From assembly GCF_900106835.1 (NCBI RefSeq), contig NZ_FNNR01000004.1, positions 148,833 through 212,832 of the forward strand: a stretch of DNA of 64,000 nucleotides. Reading direction: 5' to 3'. The DNA is from Arthrobacter sp. cf158. Its GTDB lineage: Bacteria; Actinomycetota; Actinomycetes; Actinomycetales; Micrococcaceae. This document shows, one piece after another, positions 25,612-33,339 of the stretch. Position numbers and translations under genes: made by a program. Numbering within the stretch: position 1 is the stretch's first letter; each line of letters opens with the position of its first letter. The notes beneath the pieces were generated by a model. The model saw nothing but the letters and a program-made list of their open reading frames with translations. It ran no database searches and was not told the origin of the DNA.

Positions 25612-26925
25612 CTACTCTTTGACGGCCAGGCCGGCTTGCTTCAGGCCTGCCACGGTGGCGTCCTGCGCAGTATCGACGGCGTCATGGATGGTGCCGCCGG
25701 TGGTCAGCTTGCCGTAGGCGTCCTTGAGCGCAGTGTTGGTGATGTCCCAGTTGGGACCCCACTGCCAGCCCGGGGTGATGGTGCCATACGCCTTGGTGAA
25801 GACCTCGTAGATGTCGTTGCCAAAGTAGCTGGCGTCATACGCCTTCTGTGCCACCGGTGTCAGGCCCGGAAAGGCGAGGAAAGCGGAGCCGGTGTTGCCG
25901 CGGGCCTTGATGGCGTCCTGGTTGGTGGTGAGGAACTCGACGAACTTGGCGGCCGCAGCCGGGTTCTTGCTGCTCTTGGTCACGTTGAAGCTGGATCCGC
26001 CATAGAAGGCTCCGGACTCGTTGCCCCATGTTGGCATTTCTGCAGCGATCCACTGGCCCTTTTGGCCGCTGGCTTCGGTGCGCTTCTGGATACCGGTAGC
26101 GCTCCAGTTGGCGCCCAGCACGCCAACCACCGTGCTGTTGGCCAGGTCCAGGCTCCACTCGTCGCTGTAGGCCTGGGTGACCTTGACGATCTTCTGGTCG
26201 ATCAGCTTCTGCCAGTAAGTGGCAACCTTCTGCGTGGCCTCGTCATTGACGCCCACCTTCCAACTGTCACCCTCGGTCCCAAACCACTTGGCACCTGCCT
26301 GCCAGGCCAATCCGGCGCTCGCCGCTACCTCGTTGGGGTTGAAGCTGGCCAGATAAGAGTCAGGCGCCACGGCCTTGAGCTTTTTGCCGGCCTGTTCGAA
26401 TTCATCCCAGGTTGTGGGGACCTCGACGCCGGCCTTCGCCAGCATGTCTTGGCGGTACCACATGAGCATGGGGGCTGCGTCGTACGGAAGTGCGTAGGTT
26501 TTCTCACCGAACTGGACCAGAGCCTTGGTCTCGTCCGTGAGCTTGTCCACGGTCTCGGCCTTGTTGATCAGGCCATCGAGCGGGATCACCTGGCTGTTGC
26601 TGACGAACTGCGGCAGCTGCGGGTATTCGATGGTGGCTACGTCAGGGCCGTTGCCTGCGGTGATGGCGGTGGAGAGTTTTGCGTAGCCACCGTTGGCGCC
26701 GTTGGGGATGGTTTCGAAGCTGACTTTGATCTTGTCCTGGCTGGCATTGAACGCTTCAGCCACTTTGTCCATGCCTGCCAGCGAGGACCAGAAGGTGATG
26801 GAACCTGAGGGATCTTCCGTGGGTGTGGGCGCTGCCGCTGGGGTGGGGCCAGTACCGCAGGCGGCCAGCAACAGAGTGCTGGCGGCCAAGCCAGCTACTC
26901 CGGCAAAGAGATGACGACGCTTCAT
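25612..26925 (-). CDS. Extracellular solute-binding lipoprotein, family 1 (module A)
   Basis: A 437-aa sugar-binding protein. The signal peptide ends in a classic lipobox (LLLAACGTG), giving a lipid-anchored protein on the outer face of the membrane. The mature part has family 1 features (SITFWSSLAGMDKVAEAFN, KLSTAITAGNGPDVATIEYP, YALPYDAAPMLMWYRQDML). The ATG at 26925 follows AGGAG by 6 nt, and the longer upstream frame is not needed. It is the first gene of the four-gene module A operon, divergent from the Tat beta-propeller gene across 289 nt that contain the shared operator-like motif. Confidence 0.93.
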   Translation of the reverse strand: MKRRHLFAGVAGLAASTLLLAACGTGPTPAAAPTPTEDPSGSITFWSSLAGMDKVAEAFNASQDKIKVSFETIPNGANGGYAKLSTAITAGNGPDVATIEYPQLPQFVSNSQVIPLDGLINKAETVDKLTDETKALVQFGEKTYALPYDAAPMLMWYRQDMLAKAGVEVPTTWDEFEQAGKKLKAVAPDSYLASFNPNEVAASAGLAWQAGAKWFGTEGDSWKVGVNDEATQKVATYWQKLIDQKIVKVTQAYSDEWSLDLANSTVVGVLGANWSATGIQKRTEASGQKGQWIAAEMPTWGNESGAFYGGSSFNVTKSSKNPAAAAKFVEFLTTNQDAIKARGNTGSAFLAFPGLTPVAQKAYDASYFGNDIYEVFTKAYGTITPGWQWGPNWDITNTALKDAYGKLTTGGTIHDAVDTAQDATVAGLKQAGLAVKE

Positions 26926-27008
26926 GGTGTTCTCCTTTGAAGACTTGCGATGCGAAGAAGGTTTGTGTGGTTGGGGCCACATGAGGTGAATCCATGTAAC
27001 CGCGCTGC

Positions 27009-27047
27009 TTCGAACATCTACAAGATTTCAAACATTTTCAAACATTG
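27009..27047. promoter_or_regulatory. Shared operator-like motif cluster, module A
   Basis: TTCGAACATCTACA (27009-27022) is followed by TTTCAAACATTTTCAAACA (from 27026), which contains a direct repeat of TTTCAAACA with a 10-nt period. These AT-rich sites lie in the divergent region between the binding-protein operon and beta-propeller A. Related sequence occurs at 29332 and 45002. Binding by the adjacent DeoR/LacI hybrid regulator is an inference. Confidence 0.5.
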
Positions 27048-27214
27048 CCGCGTGACTAAAACGACGGTCTTTGGGGACTCTACTGTGCAACTTCGCTGCC
27101 AGTTCTGTTTGAACGAACAGAAATGCTGGACGCTGTCAGTTCCACGCTGCTATGAATTCTGGACACCCGAAACGGCGACTACTGAAAAGCCATTACCTAA
27201 GAACAGGGATTCCA

Positions 27215-29236
27215 ATGGAGAAATCGAACATCAGCAGACGGTCAGTCCTACAAGTTGGCGGAGCAGCGTCGCTCGCCGCGGCCATCGGGCTGGCAGCCGG
27301 CCAACCGGCGTCGGCGTCCGCCCTTCTGGGCTCCAAGCCAAAGGCGACGGAAATCCTGGACCTGGGTCCCGCCGTCGTACAGTTCTCCCTGATGAGCGGC
27401 CTGCTGGTTGGCGATGTTCTGTACATCGGTTCCCGCAACCTGGAGCCGGTCCGGATCATTGCCTTCCACGTCCCCACGGGCAAGGTCATCGGCCAAACCG
27501 AACTCAGCAACGGCCACTCCATCCAGACGTTGGCCGCCGATCCTTCAGGCCGGTACCTCTACGCCGGTGTCCTCCAGAAGTCCACCGGCACACTGCCGAA
27601 CCTGTTCCGCTGGGACCTCAACAGTCTCGGCACCAAGGCTACGGCGATCGGCTACATCGGAGACCGGGATGTCCGGGACATCAGCGTCGCACCCAATGGC
27701 AGGCTTTATGCAGTTGGCGGCGGAAGCAGCACCGCGCCGGCCCTCTGGGAATACAACCCCGCCACAGGCCAGGTAGCGAGCCTTGGCATCCCGGACGCGG
27801 GAGCAACCTTGGCCCGCGCCGTAGCCGCGACGGACGCCACGGTGTTCTTCGGTGCGGGCAGCACGCTCAACGGCGGAAGCGGCGCCAGCCGGGCCTGCCT
27901 CTACGCCTACGACACAGCATCCCGGAAGTTCACCAACGTGACTCCGTCCGAAATCCTGCCAGATCCCAGCATCCGCGACCTCGCAGTGGTGGGGGACAAG
28001 CTTGTGGTCAGCTCCGCAGGATCGTTGGAGAACGCCAAGATGGCCGCTCTCAGCCTGGCCAACCACTCGTCGTACGCGCTGACGGTCTCGGAAGGCAAGG
28101 TGGCCAAGAGTTTCGCGGTGATGGGGGACAACGTCTATTTCGCCAACGAGACCGGACTTCTCGCCTACTCGCTGGCATCGAACACGATCGCTGCCGTGCC
28201 GTTTGAGGGCCCCTCCCTCGGGGAAGTCTGGGGCGTCGATTCCAGGGATGGCAAGTTGCTGGTCACCTCTGGTTATGGCTTCATCGCGGAGATCGACCCC
28301 GTAAGCGGCGCCACCAAGACCACCGACCTCGGCGAAGCTGGCGCACCCTCTGATCCTCAATCGGTGATGGGGATCGCGGCAGGCGCAGGTTATGTCTATG
28401 TGGGAGGCAACGGCGTCATTGCACGCCGCTCGCTGAAGGATGGCCACGTCACGAACATGAGCGCTCCGGGTGAGGCGAAGGACGCGATCGTTGTGGATGG
28501 TGCCCTTTATACAGGCCAGTACAGCGGTCAGGGCATCTGGAGCTACGACCCCCGGAACGGAAAGCCGATCACGCAGGTGGCCGACTTTCCCAAGGAGCAA
28601 AACCGGCCCCTGGACGTCTGCTGGGACGAAAGCAACAAGCTTGTCCTGGTAGTCACTCAAGCGGACACCGAGGGCGGAGGTTCGCTGTGGACCTATGACC
28701 CGCGCACCGGCAAGAAGGGCTTCTTCGTGAACCCGGTGGATGAGACCCAGTTGGTTCGTGCCGTTGCAAGCCGCGACGGCGTGGCCTACTTGGGCGGCGG
28801 CCTTCCGGACGTTGGCGGGGCGGGGACCGTGGTTGCCTTCGACCCAGTGAAGGGCAAGGAACTGTGGAGGATCGATCCCGGACAGAATTCCGGAGTCAGT
28901 GCCCTGGCAGTGCAGGGAAAGTACCTCTATGGTGTGTCCCGCAAGGGCACTGTGTTCGTTATAGACCTTCCCAAGCGCAAGCTCGTGCACCAAGCCGATA
29001 TCACCTCGGTGAGCTACGGCTTCGCAGCCCTGGTGACCAACCGCGGCGCGGTGTATGGCGTTTCCAACACCCACGTCTTCCGCTTCGACCCGAAGACCTT
29101 CGAGGTTGCCACCGTGGTGGCCGACATCGACGGCGCTTGGTACAGCGGCTCGCACATTAACAACGATGAGGACGGCTACCTCTACACCATGCGGGGCCGG
29201 AACCTCGTGCGGATCAACGACCACCCCCGGCGGTAG
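27215..29236 (+). CDS. Tat-exported PQQ-like beta-propeller protein A
   Basis: A 673-aa secreted protein with a twin-arginine signal (ISRRSVLQVGGAASLAAAIG, then AGQPASA). The mature part is built from many 40- to 50-residue beta-propeller blades of PQQ/quinoprotein-like type (LGPAVVQFSLMSGLLVGD, GRYLYAGVL, PALWEYNPATGQV, YGVSRKGTVFVIDLPKRK). No classical quinoprotein Trp-disc motif or known catalytic signature is recognised. It is divergent from the sugar ABC operon and followed by a regulator gene, so it probably acts on or binds the same extracellular substrate, perhaps as a lyase or glycan-binding protein. It is clearly paralogous to the protein at 42860-44875 over its whole length. The ATG at 27215 has AGGGA upstream. 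Confidence 0.85.
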   Translation: MEKSNISRRSVLQVGGAASLAAAIGLAAGQPASASALLGSKPKATEILDLGPAVVQFSLMSGLLVGDVLYIGSRNLEPVRIIAFHVPTGKVIGQTELSNGHSIQTLAADPSGRYLYAGVLQKSTGTLPNLFRWDLNSLGTKATAIGYIGDRDVRDISVAPNGRLYAVGGGSSTAPALWEYNPATGQVASLGIPDAGATLARAVAATDATVFFGAGSTLNGGSGASRACLYAYDTASRKFTNVTPSEILPDPSIRDLAVVGDKLVVSSAGSLENAKMAALSLANHSSYALTVSEGKVAKSFAVMGDNVYFANETGLLAYSLASNTIAAVPFEGPSLGEVWGVDSRDGKLLVTSGYGFIAEIDPVSGATKTTDLGEAGAPSDPQSVMGIAAGAGYVYVGGNGVIARRSLKDGHVTNMSAPGEAKDAIVVDGALYTGQYSGQGIWSYDPRNGKPITQVADFPKEQNRPLDVCWDESNKLVLVVTQADTEGGGSLWTYDPRTGKKGFFVNPVDETQLVRAVASRDGVAYLGGGLPDVGGAGTVVAFDPVKGKELWRIDPGQNSGVSALAVQGKYLYGVSRKGTVFVIDLPKRKLVHQADITSVSYGFAALVTNRGAVYGVSNTHVFRFDPKTFEVATVVADIDGAWYSGSHINNDEDGYLYTMRGRNLVRINDHPRR

Positions 29237-29245
29237 GTGCCCGGC

Positions 29246-29306
29246 GTTGCGGGGCCCGTTTTGCGCTCTCTGGCGAGTATTTACCGCGCAGAGCGGGCCC
29301 CGCAAC
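29246..29306. repeat. 61-nt palindromic repeat, intergenic copy G
   Basis: Same length and same outer arms (GTTGCGGGGCCCG, CGGGCCCCGCAAC) as the six copies at 11854-12586, but lying between genes directly after the beta-propeller A stop. Its inner region is more divergent (TTTTGCGCTC). It may double as a transcription terminator. Confidence 0.85.
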
Positions 29307-29331
29307 GCACGTGCATACGGTCACCTATGCT

Positions 29332-29347
29332 TGTTTGAACATCTGGA
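29332..29347. promoter_or_regulatory. Operator-like motif upstream of the DeoR/LacI hybrid regulator
   Basis: TGTTTGAACATCTGGA matches the TTyGAACATyT core seen at 27009 and 45002. It lies 18 nt before the regulator's ATG, consistent with autoregulation. Confidence 0.4.
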
Positions 29348-29364
29348 CTCCGGAGAGGGTGGGC

Positions 29365-30444
29365 ATGCTTAGCGGCGAACGCCACGAGAAGATTCTGCGC
29401 GAGCTTGAAATGCGGGGATCCCTGACCGTCAATGGGTTCGCGGAGAAGACCGGACTGTCCACCATGACCATCCGCCGGGACCTGACACAGCTTGCTGCCC
29501 AAGGGCTGCTGCGCCGGGTCCACGGCGGCGCCGTTCCCGTCCCCTCCGAACGGCCAGGCGACACCGTTCACAGGAGATCCCGCCAGCCGCTCGCGACCCT
29601 GGGCCTCATTGTCCCGACCACGGGCTACTACTTTCCGGAGGTCATCCGCGGCGCGGAATCAGCCGCCAGGGAATTGAACGCCCGGCTGATTCTGGGGGTC
29701 AGCAACTACTCCGCGGAGGACGAGCACCGGCAGCTCCAACGCATGGTGGCCAACTCCGTGGACGGGATACTGTTGGCAACCGCCGGATCCCTTGAACCCG
29801 GATCTCCAACATTCGAGCTGCTGTCCTGGCTGCGAATCCCCGTAGTGCTCGTGGAACGTTCAAGCCGCGTGTTCGAATCCGTGATGTCCGATCACAGCTA
29901 TGGTGCCGAGCTTGCCCTTGAGCACCTCGCATCCTTGGGCCACCGCAGGATAGGGCTTGCCATCGCCACCAGCCCCACAGCGCCGTGGCTCCGTGAAAGC
30001 CACGAGCGCATGGTAGCCAAGCTGGGGCTCGAAACTGATGCGCCCATCATGGAATACGTTCGTTCAGTGGTGGGCGCAGGCAACAACCAAAAAGAGTTCG
30101 CGAAATTCCTCAGAGACTGCCGTCGCACTGAGACGCACGCGGCCCTGGTGCTCCCGGACGAGGAAGCCATCACGTTGATTAACCTCGCCGAGGAATCAGG
30201 GCTGGACGTCCCGGAGGACCTGGCGATCGTGGCCTACGACGACGAGGTGGCGGACCTCGCCCCCGTGCCCCTGACCTCCATCGCCCCGCCGAAGCGGGAC
30301 GTAGGCCACGCCGCCGTCGCCATGTGCATGGAACGTCTTGCCGGAAAGACCGGATCTGCGGTTTCGCCGGCCCTCCGCCGCGTGAGCCTGGCCCCGAAAC
30401 TGATCATCCGGGAGTCCACCGTGCCGGGGGAGGACGTGGAGTAG
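29365..30444 (+). CDS. Hybrid regulator: DeoR-type helix-turn-helix with LacI-type sensor domain
   Basis: A 359-aa transcription factor. Residues about 4-58 are a DeoR-type winged helix (HEKILRELEMRGSL, LSTMTIRRDLTQLAAQGLLR, RVHGGAVPV). Residues about 75-350 are a LacI/periplasmic-binding-protein sensor (LIVPTTGYYFPEVIRG, LEHLASLGHRRIGLAIA, EESGLDVPEDLAIVAYDDEV). A DeoR head on a LacI body is unusual but found in actinobacterial sugar loci. The ATG at 29365 follows GGAGAGGG. It sits just downstream of beta-propeller A and is the likely repressor of module A, and possibly of beta-propeller B. Confidence 0.88.
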   Translation: MLSGERHEKILRELEMRGSLTVNGFAEKTGLSTMTIRRDLTQLAAQGLLRRVHGGAVPVPSERPGDTVHRRSRQPLATLGLIVPTTGYYFPEVIRGAESAARELNARLILGVSNYSAEDEHRQLQRMVANSVDGILLATAGSLEPGSPTFELLSWLRIPVVLVERSSRVFESVMSDHSYGAELALEHLASLGHRRIGLAIATSPTAPWLRESHERMVAKLGLETDAPIMEYVRSVVGAGNNQKEFAKFLRDCRRTETHAALVLPDEEAITLINLAEESGLDVPEDLAIVAYDDEVADLAPVPLTSIAPPKRDVGHAAVAMCMERLAGKTGSAVSPALRRVSLAPKLIIRESTVPGEDVE

Positions 30445-30451
30445 GGGGAAT

Positions 30452-30481
30452 CCAATAGTCCAAAGTTCTTTGGACTATTGG
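30452..30481. promoter_or_regulatory. 30-nt perfect palindrome 1 of 2
   Basis: Arms CCAATAGTCCAAAG and CTTTGGACTATTGG with a 2-nt centre. It starts 7 nt after the hybrid regulator's stop. It shares the core TAGTCCAAAG-nn-CTTTGGACTA with palindrome 2. It could be a terminator or a binding site. Confidence 0.7.
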
Positions 30482-30510
30482 AAAGATGGCGGTGCGCAGG
30501 TTCGTGATTC

Positions 30511-30540
30511 CGATTAGTCCAAAGACCTTTGGACTAATCG
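30511..30540. promoter_or_regulatory. 30-nt perfect palindrome 2 of 2
   Basis: Arms CGATTAGTCCAAAG and CTTTGGACTAATCG with a 2-nt centre. It lies 59 nt from palindrome 1 (start to start) and 51 nt before the YhcG-like GTG. The outer bases of both arms differ from palindrome 1 in a compensated way. Confidence 0.7.
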
Positions 30541-30591
30541 AGGGCAATCGGCCCGGAGTATCCTGTCAGACCCAGCGCCTAACGTAGGGGC

Positions 30592-31641
30592 GTGCCTCAA
30601 ATTGAACCTGAACTGCCCAGCGGATATGCCAGTATGCTCGTGTCCTTGAAGGGGCTCGTCAGCTCGGTGCAAAGTCGCGCGCAGCAGGCCGCGAGCAACG
30701 CCATGGTTCAGATGTACTGGGAGATCGGCTCGACGATCCTGGAACGGCAGGCAGCTCAGCCGTGGGGTACCAAGATTTTGCAGCGGCTGGCAGTGGACCT
30801 CAAAGCCGCCTTTCCTCACATGCGCGGCTTCTCTCGTTCCAATCTCTTTTACATGCGAGCGTTTGCAGCGGCTTGGAACCTGTCTGACCCTACCGACCGG
30901 GCACGGGTTGGCGGACTGCCTTGGGGCCACATCATTGAACTGCTCAAACTGAAGGACTCGGCGATCCGCAACTGGTATGCGGAACAAGCACGCGAGCTCA
31001 ACTGGAGGCTTGAAGTCCTCGAGCACCAGATCACGACTGGACTACACCGCAGAGCCGGTGCAGCGCCGAACAACCTTAAAGAACGGCTTTCCGAAGATGG
31101 AGCGGCTCTGGCGCGCAGTGTTGTCAAGGATCCATTGGTCTTCGATTTCCTGGGACTGACCAAGGAAGTCGAGGAGCTGGCCATGGAGGAGGCGATGACC
31201 CAGCGGATGTCTCAGACGCTCGCCGAGTTCGGCAGGGGTTTTGCCTTTTATGGTCGGCAGTTCCATCTCGATGCCCATGGCGAGGACTTTTACATCGACC
31301 TTCTCCTAGTTCACGTGCCCACCAACCGCTTTGTGGTCGTGGAGCTGAAGTCAGGCAAATTCAGGCCCGAACATCTTGGGCAGTTGAATTTCTACGTGGC
31401 TGCGGTCAACGACTTGGTGAAGTTCCCAGGAATGGCTCCCACGGTTGGAATTCTGGTTTGCGGCTCCAAGCATGAGCCGACAGTGCGGTACGCACTGGAC
31501 GGGTCATCCCAGCCAGTCGCCGTGAGTTCATACACTTACGATTCCCTTCCTCCGGAAGAAAGGGCAGCTTTGCCGTCTCCTGAAGCAATTACCGCCGCGC
31601 TTGAGCAGGGAACTGTAGCTGACTCTGATAGCCAAGACTGA
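30592..31641 (+). CDS. YhcG-family PDDEXK nuclease-domain protein
   Basis: A 349-aa protein of the DUF1016/YhcG family. The N-terminal domain covers about residues 10-160 (MVQMYWEIGSTILERQA-like, FSRSNLFYMRAFAAAW, LPWGHIIELLKLKDSAIRNW). The C-terminal PDDEXK nuclease fold covers about 185-335, with active-site pattern FYIDLLLVH and VVVELKSGKF (Asp and Glu-x-Lys), followed by LGQLNFYVAAVNDL. The start is GTG at 30592. Members occur near restriction and defence genes and mobile elements, but no partner methylase or helicase is adjacent here. It is preceded by two 30-nt palindromes and followed by a truncated second copy. Confidence 0.85.
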   Translation: MPQIEPELPSGYASMLVSLKGLVSSVQSRAQQAASNAMVQMYWEIGSTILERQAAQPWGTKILQRLAVDLKAAFPHMRGFSRSNLFYMRAFAAAWNLSDPTDRARVGGLPWGHIIELLKLKDSAIRNWYAEQARELNWRLEVLEHQITTGLHRRAGAAPNNLKERLSEDGAALARSVVKDPLVFDFLGLTKEVEELAMEEAMTQRMSQTLAEFGRGFAFYGRQFHLDAHGEDFYIDLLLVHVPTNRFVVVELKSGKFRPEHLGQLNFYVAAVNDLVKFPGMAPTVGILVCGSKHEPTVRYALDGSSQPVAVSSYTYDSLPPEERAALPSPEAITAALEQGTVADSDSQD

Positions 31642-31648
31642 GAGGGCA

Positions 31649-32005
31649 TTGACGGAACACTCGGTGGCACGGCAACGCCCTTCTTACACCACGTTGGTTA
31701 TCGAGCTCAAGACAGGAAAGTTCCAGCCTGAGTACGCCGGCAAGCTGAACTTTTACGTTGCCCTTGTGGATGACATGCTTCGCCGGGAGCATCACAACGA
31801 AACGATTGGCATCCTGATCTGCGGCACTAAGAACGACCGCAGCGTCAGGTACAGCCTCGGGCGGTCAACCTCACCCATGGCAGTCGCCGCCTATACATAC
31901 GACAAGCTCCCGGCCTCCGAACAGCAAGCCCTGCCCAACGAAGGGCACCTGGTCGCTGCGCTCGAATGGGCAGAACCTGACGAGGGACAGGCCGAGCCCA
32001 CTTAG
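31649..32005 (+). pseudogene. Truncated second YhcG-like gene (C-terminal remnant)
   Basis: An open frame of 118 codons whose residues 12-100 align with the last third of the upstream YhcG-like protein: TLVIELKTGKFQPEYAGKLN, NFYVALVDDML, TIGILICGTKNDRSVRYSL and YTYDKLP. The N-terminal DUF1016 domain and the first catalytic Asp are missing. The best available start is a TTG 8 nt after the upstream stop. It looks like the remnant of a tandem paralogue that lost its 5' part, possibly by recombination with the intact copy. If translated, it could not be a complete nuclease alone. Confidence 0.7.
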
Positions 32006-32026
32006 GCGGTACGGCAACGAGTGCGA

Positions 32027-32533
32027 TTACCCCCGCCACGGCGTGAACCGCGGCCACCACCCCGGGACATTGCGTTGGTAGTTCAGGTATTGCTCGCCGT
32101 AGGTCTCGGTGAGGGTTGGTTCCTCGTAGCCCTTCACAAACGCGAACACCGCGGCGAGGACAATCACTGCATAGATCACCAGCCGCCAACTTCCGAATAG
32201 CAGCGCCTGGCCCAGAATGATGCTCAGCACCGCGAGGTACATCGGATTGCGTACAAAGCGGTAGGCGCCCGTCACCACCAGCGTTTCAGTGGGAGCCACA
32301 GGAGCGGGCGTTCCGTGGTGCAGAGCAAACAACGCGAAAGCGTGTAGGAGGAAGGCCACCCCAGCAGCGATGGCGCTCCACGCAAAGAACATCACAATCC
32401 ACGCTGAGCCCCAGTCAAACCAACGCCAGCCGGAGATGAGCCACGGAACAAATCCCGCGACGACGCCGGGTGCCAGGAACAAGAAGAGAACCGTCCCGAT
32501 CCACGCACGTGCTGGTGAGCTTGCCTGGGCCAT
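32027..32533 (-). CDS. ICMT-like isoprenylcysteine methyltransferase-family membrane protein
   Basis: A 168-aa integral membrane protein with about four to five helices. The family's cofactor-binding region is visible: GAYRFVRNPMYLAVLSIILG, and at the C-terminus YGEQYLNYQRNVPGWWP. Bacterial members of this phospholipid/isoprenylcysteine methyltransferase superfamily have mostly unknown substrates. The ATG at 32533 (MAQASSPAR) is favoured over the longer frame, which would run into the divergent reductase's promoter. It faces the YhcG remnant convergently. Confidence 0.82.
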   Translation of the reverse strand: MAQASSPARAWIGTVLFLFLAPGVVAGFVPWLISGWRWFDWGSAWIVMFFAWSAIAAGVAFLLHAFALFALHHGTPAPVAPTETLVVTGAYRFVRNPMYLAVLSIILGQALLFGSWRLVIYAVIVLAAVFAFVKGYEEPTLTETYGEQYLNYQRNVPGWWPRFTPWRG

Positions 32534-32648
32534 GCGCGCCAGAATAGCCCCACCCGGAGTACCGCGCGACCCTCCCGCCAGCACCGTGGCCGGACTAGGA
32601 TGGCGCGCATCCAAGAGCATGCCCGGACACTCACCAAAGGAACACACC

Positions 32649-33257
32649 ATGGGAATTCTCTCCGTTGACCTTTTCATCACCCTCGACGGCGTGTATCAGG
32701 CGCCAGGTGGTCCCGACGAGGACACCTCGGGCGGCTTCGAGTTCGGAGGATGGCAGGCGGCGTACTCGGACCAGGAGAGCGGCGAGGCGATCGTCGCGGG
32801 AATCGACCGGATGGACGCGCTGCTGCTGGGCCGCAGGACCTATGACATCTTCGCCGGGTTCTGGCCCAACCAGAGTGACCACATTGCCGATACGTTCAAC
32901 GCCTTGCCAAAGTTCGTGGTGTCGAGGACCCTGACAGACCCGGGATGGGAAGGAACCACAGCGTTGGCCGAGGTGGCGGAGGTGGCCGCACTGAGGGAGA
33001 GATTCCAGGACATCCACGTGATCGGCAGCGGCGACCTCGCCAGGTCATTGCTCGAAGCCGACCTCGTGGACAGGCTGAACCTCTACCTCTACCCACTGAC
33101 GTTTGGCTCGGGTAAGCGCCTGTTCCCCGACGGAGCCGGCGTGCCCGCAGCCTTTCGCTTGGCGCAGCCACCGCAGGGCTTCTCGAAAGGCGCCGTTGCG
33201 CTTGTCTACGAGAAAGCGGGCGCTCCGGTGACAGGGATCGACATCAGCCAGGCGTAA
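32649..33257 (+). CDS. Dihydrofolate reductase/RibD C-terminal-family protein
   Basis: A 202-aa protein of the RibD_C/DHFR-like family, probably an NADPH-dependent reductase. Typical features are LSVDLFITLDGVYQAPGG at the N-terminus, LLLGRRTYDIFAGFW, FVVSRTL, IHVIGSGDLARSLLEADLVD and LYLYPLTFGSGKRLF. The ATG at 32649 follows AAAGGAA at good spacing. It is divergent from the ICMT-like gene and ends at a strong bidirectional hairpin. Paralogues of this family are abundant in actinobacteria, and the substrate is not known. Confidence 0.9.
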   Translation: MGILSVDLFITLDGVYQAPGGPDEDTSGGFEFGGWQAAYSDQESGEAIVAGIDRMDALLLGRRTYDIFAGFWPNQSDHIADTFNALPKFVVSRTLTDPGWEGTTALAEVAEVAALRERFQDIHVIGSGDLARSLLEADLVDRLNLYLYPLTFGSGKRLFPDGAGVPAAFRLAQPPQGFSKGAVALVYEKAGAPVTGIDISQA

Positions 33258-33286
33258 CAGCGCACCAAGTACTGCAAGCGCAAAGG

Positions 33287-33326
33287 AAGCGTTCGACGGC
33301 GGGTGGCAACCAGCCGTCGAACGCTT
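33287..33326. terminator. Bidirectional terminator hairpin
   Basis: Perfect 14-bp arms AAGCGTTCGACGGC and GCCGTCGAACGCTT with a 12-nt loop. It lies between the convergent DHFR-like and CPBP protease genes and is followed on the plus strand by the T-rich TCTGTTAT. Confidence 0.85.
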
Positions 33327-33339
33327 CTGTTATGTGGAA

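Noticed and set aside
27545..29305. Long minus-strand open frame opposite beta-propeller A
   Set aside because: It is an antisense shadow. It lacks a domain signature and ends inside the 61-nt repeat, whereas the plus-strand frame has a Tat signal and a full-length paralogue.
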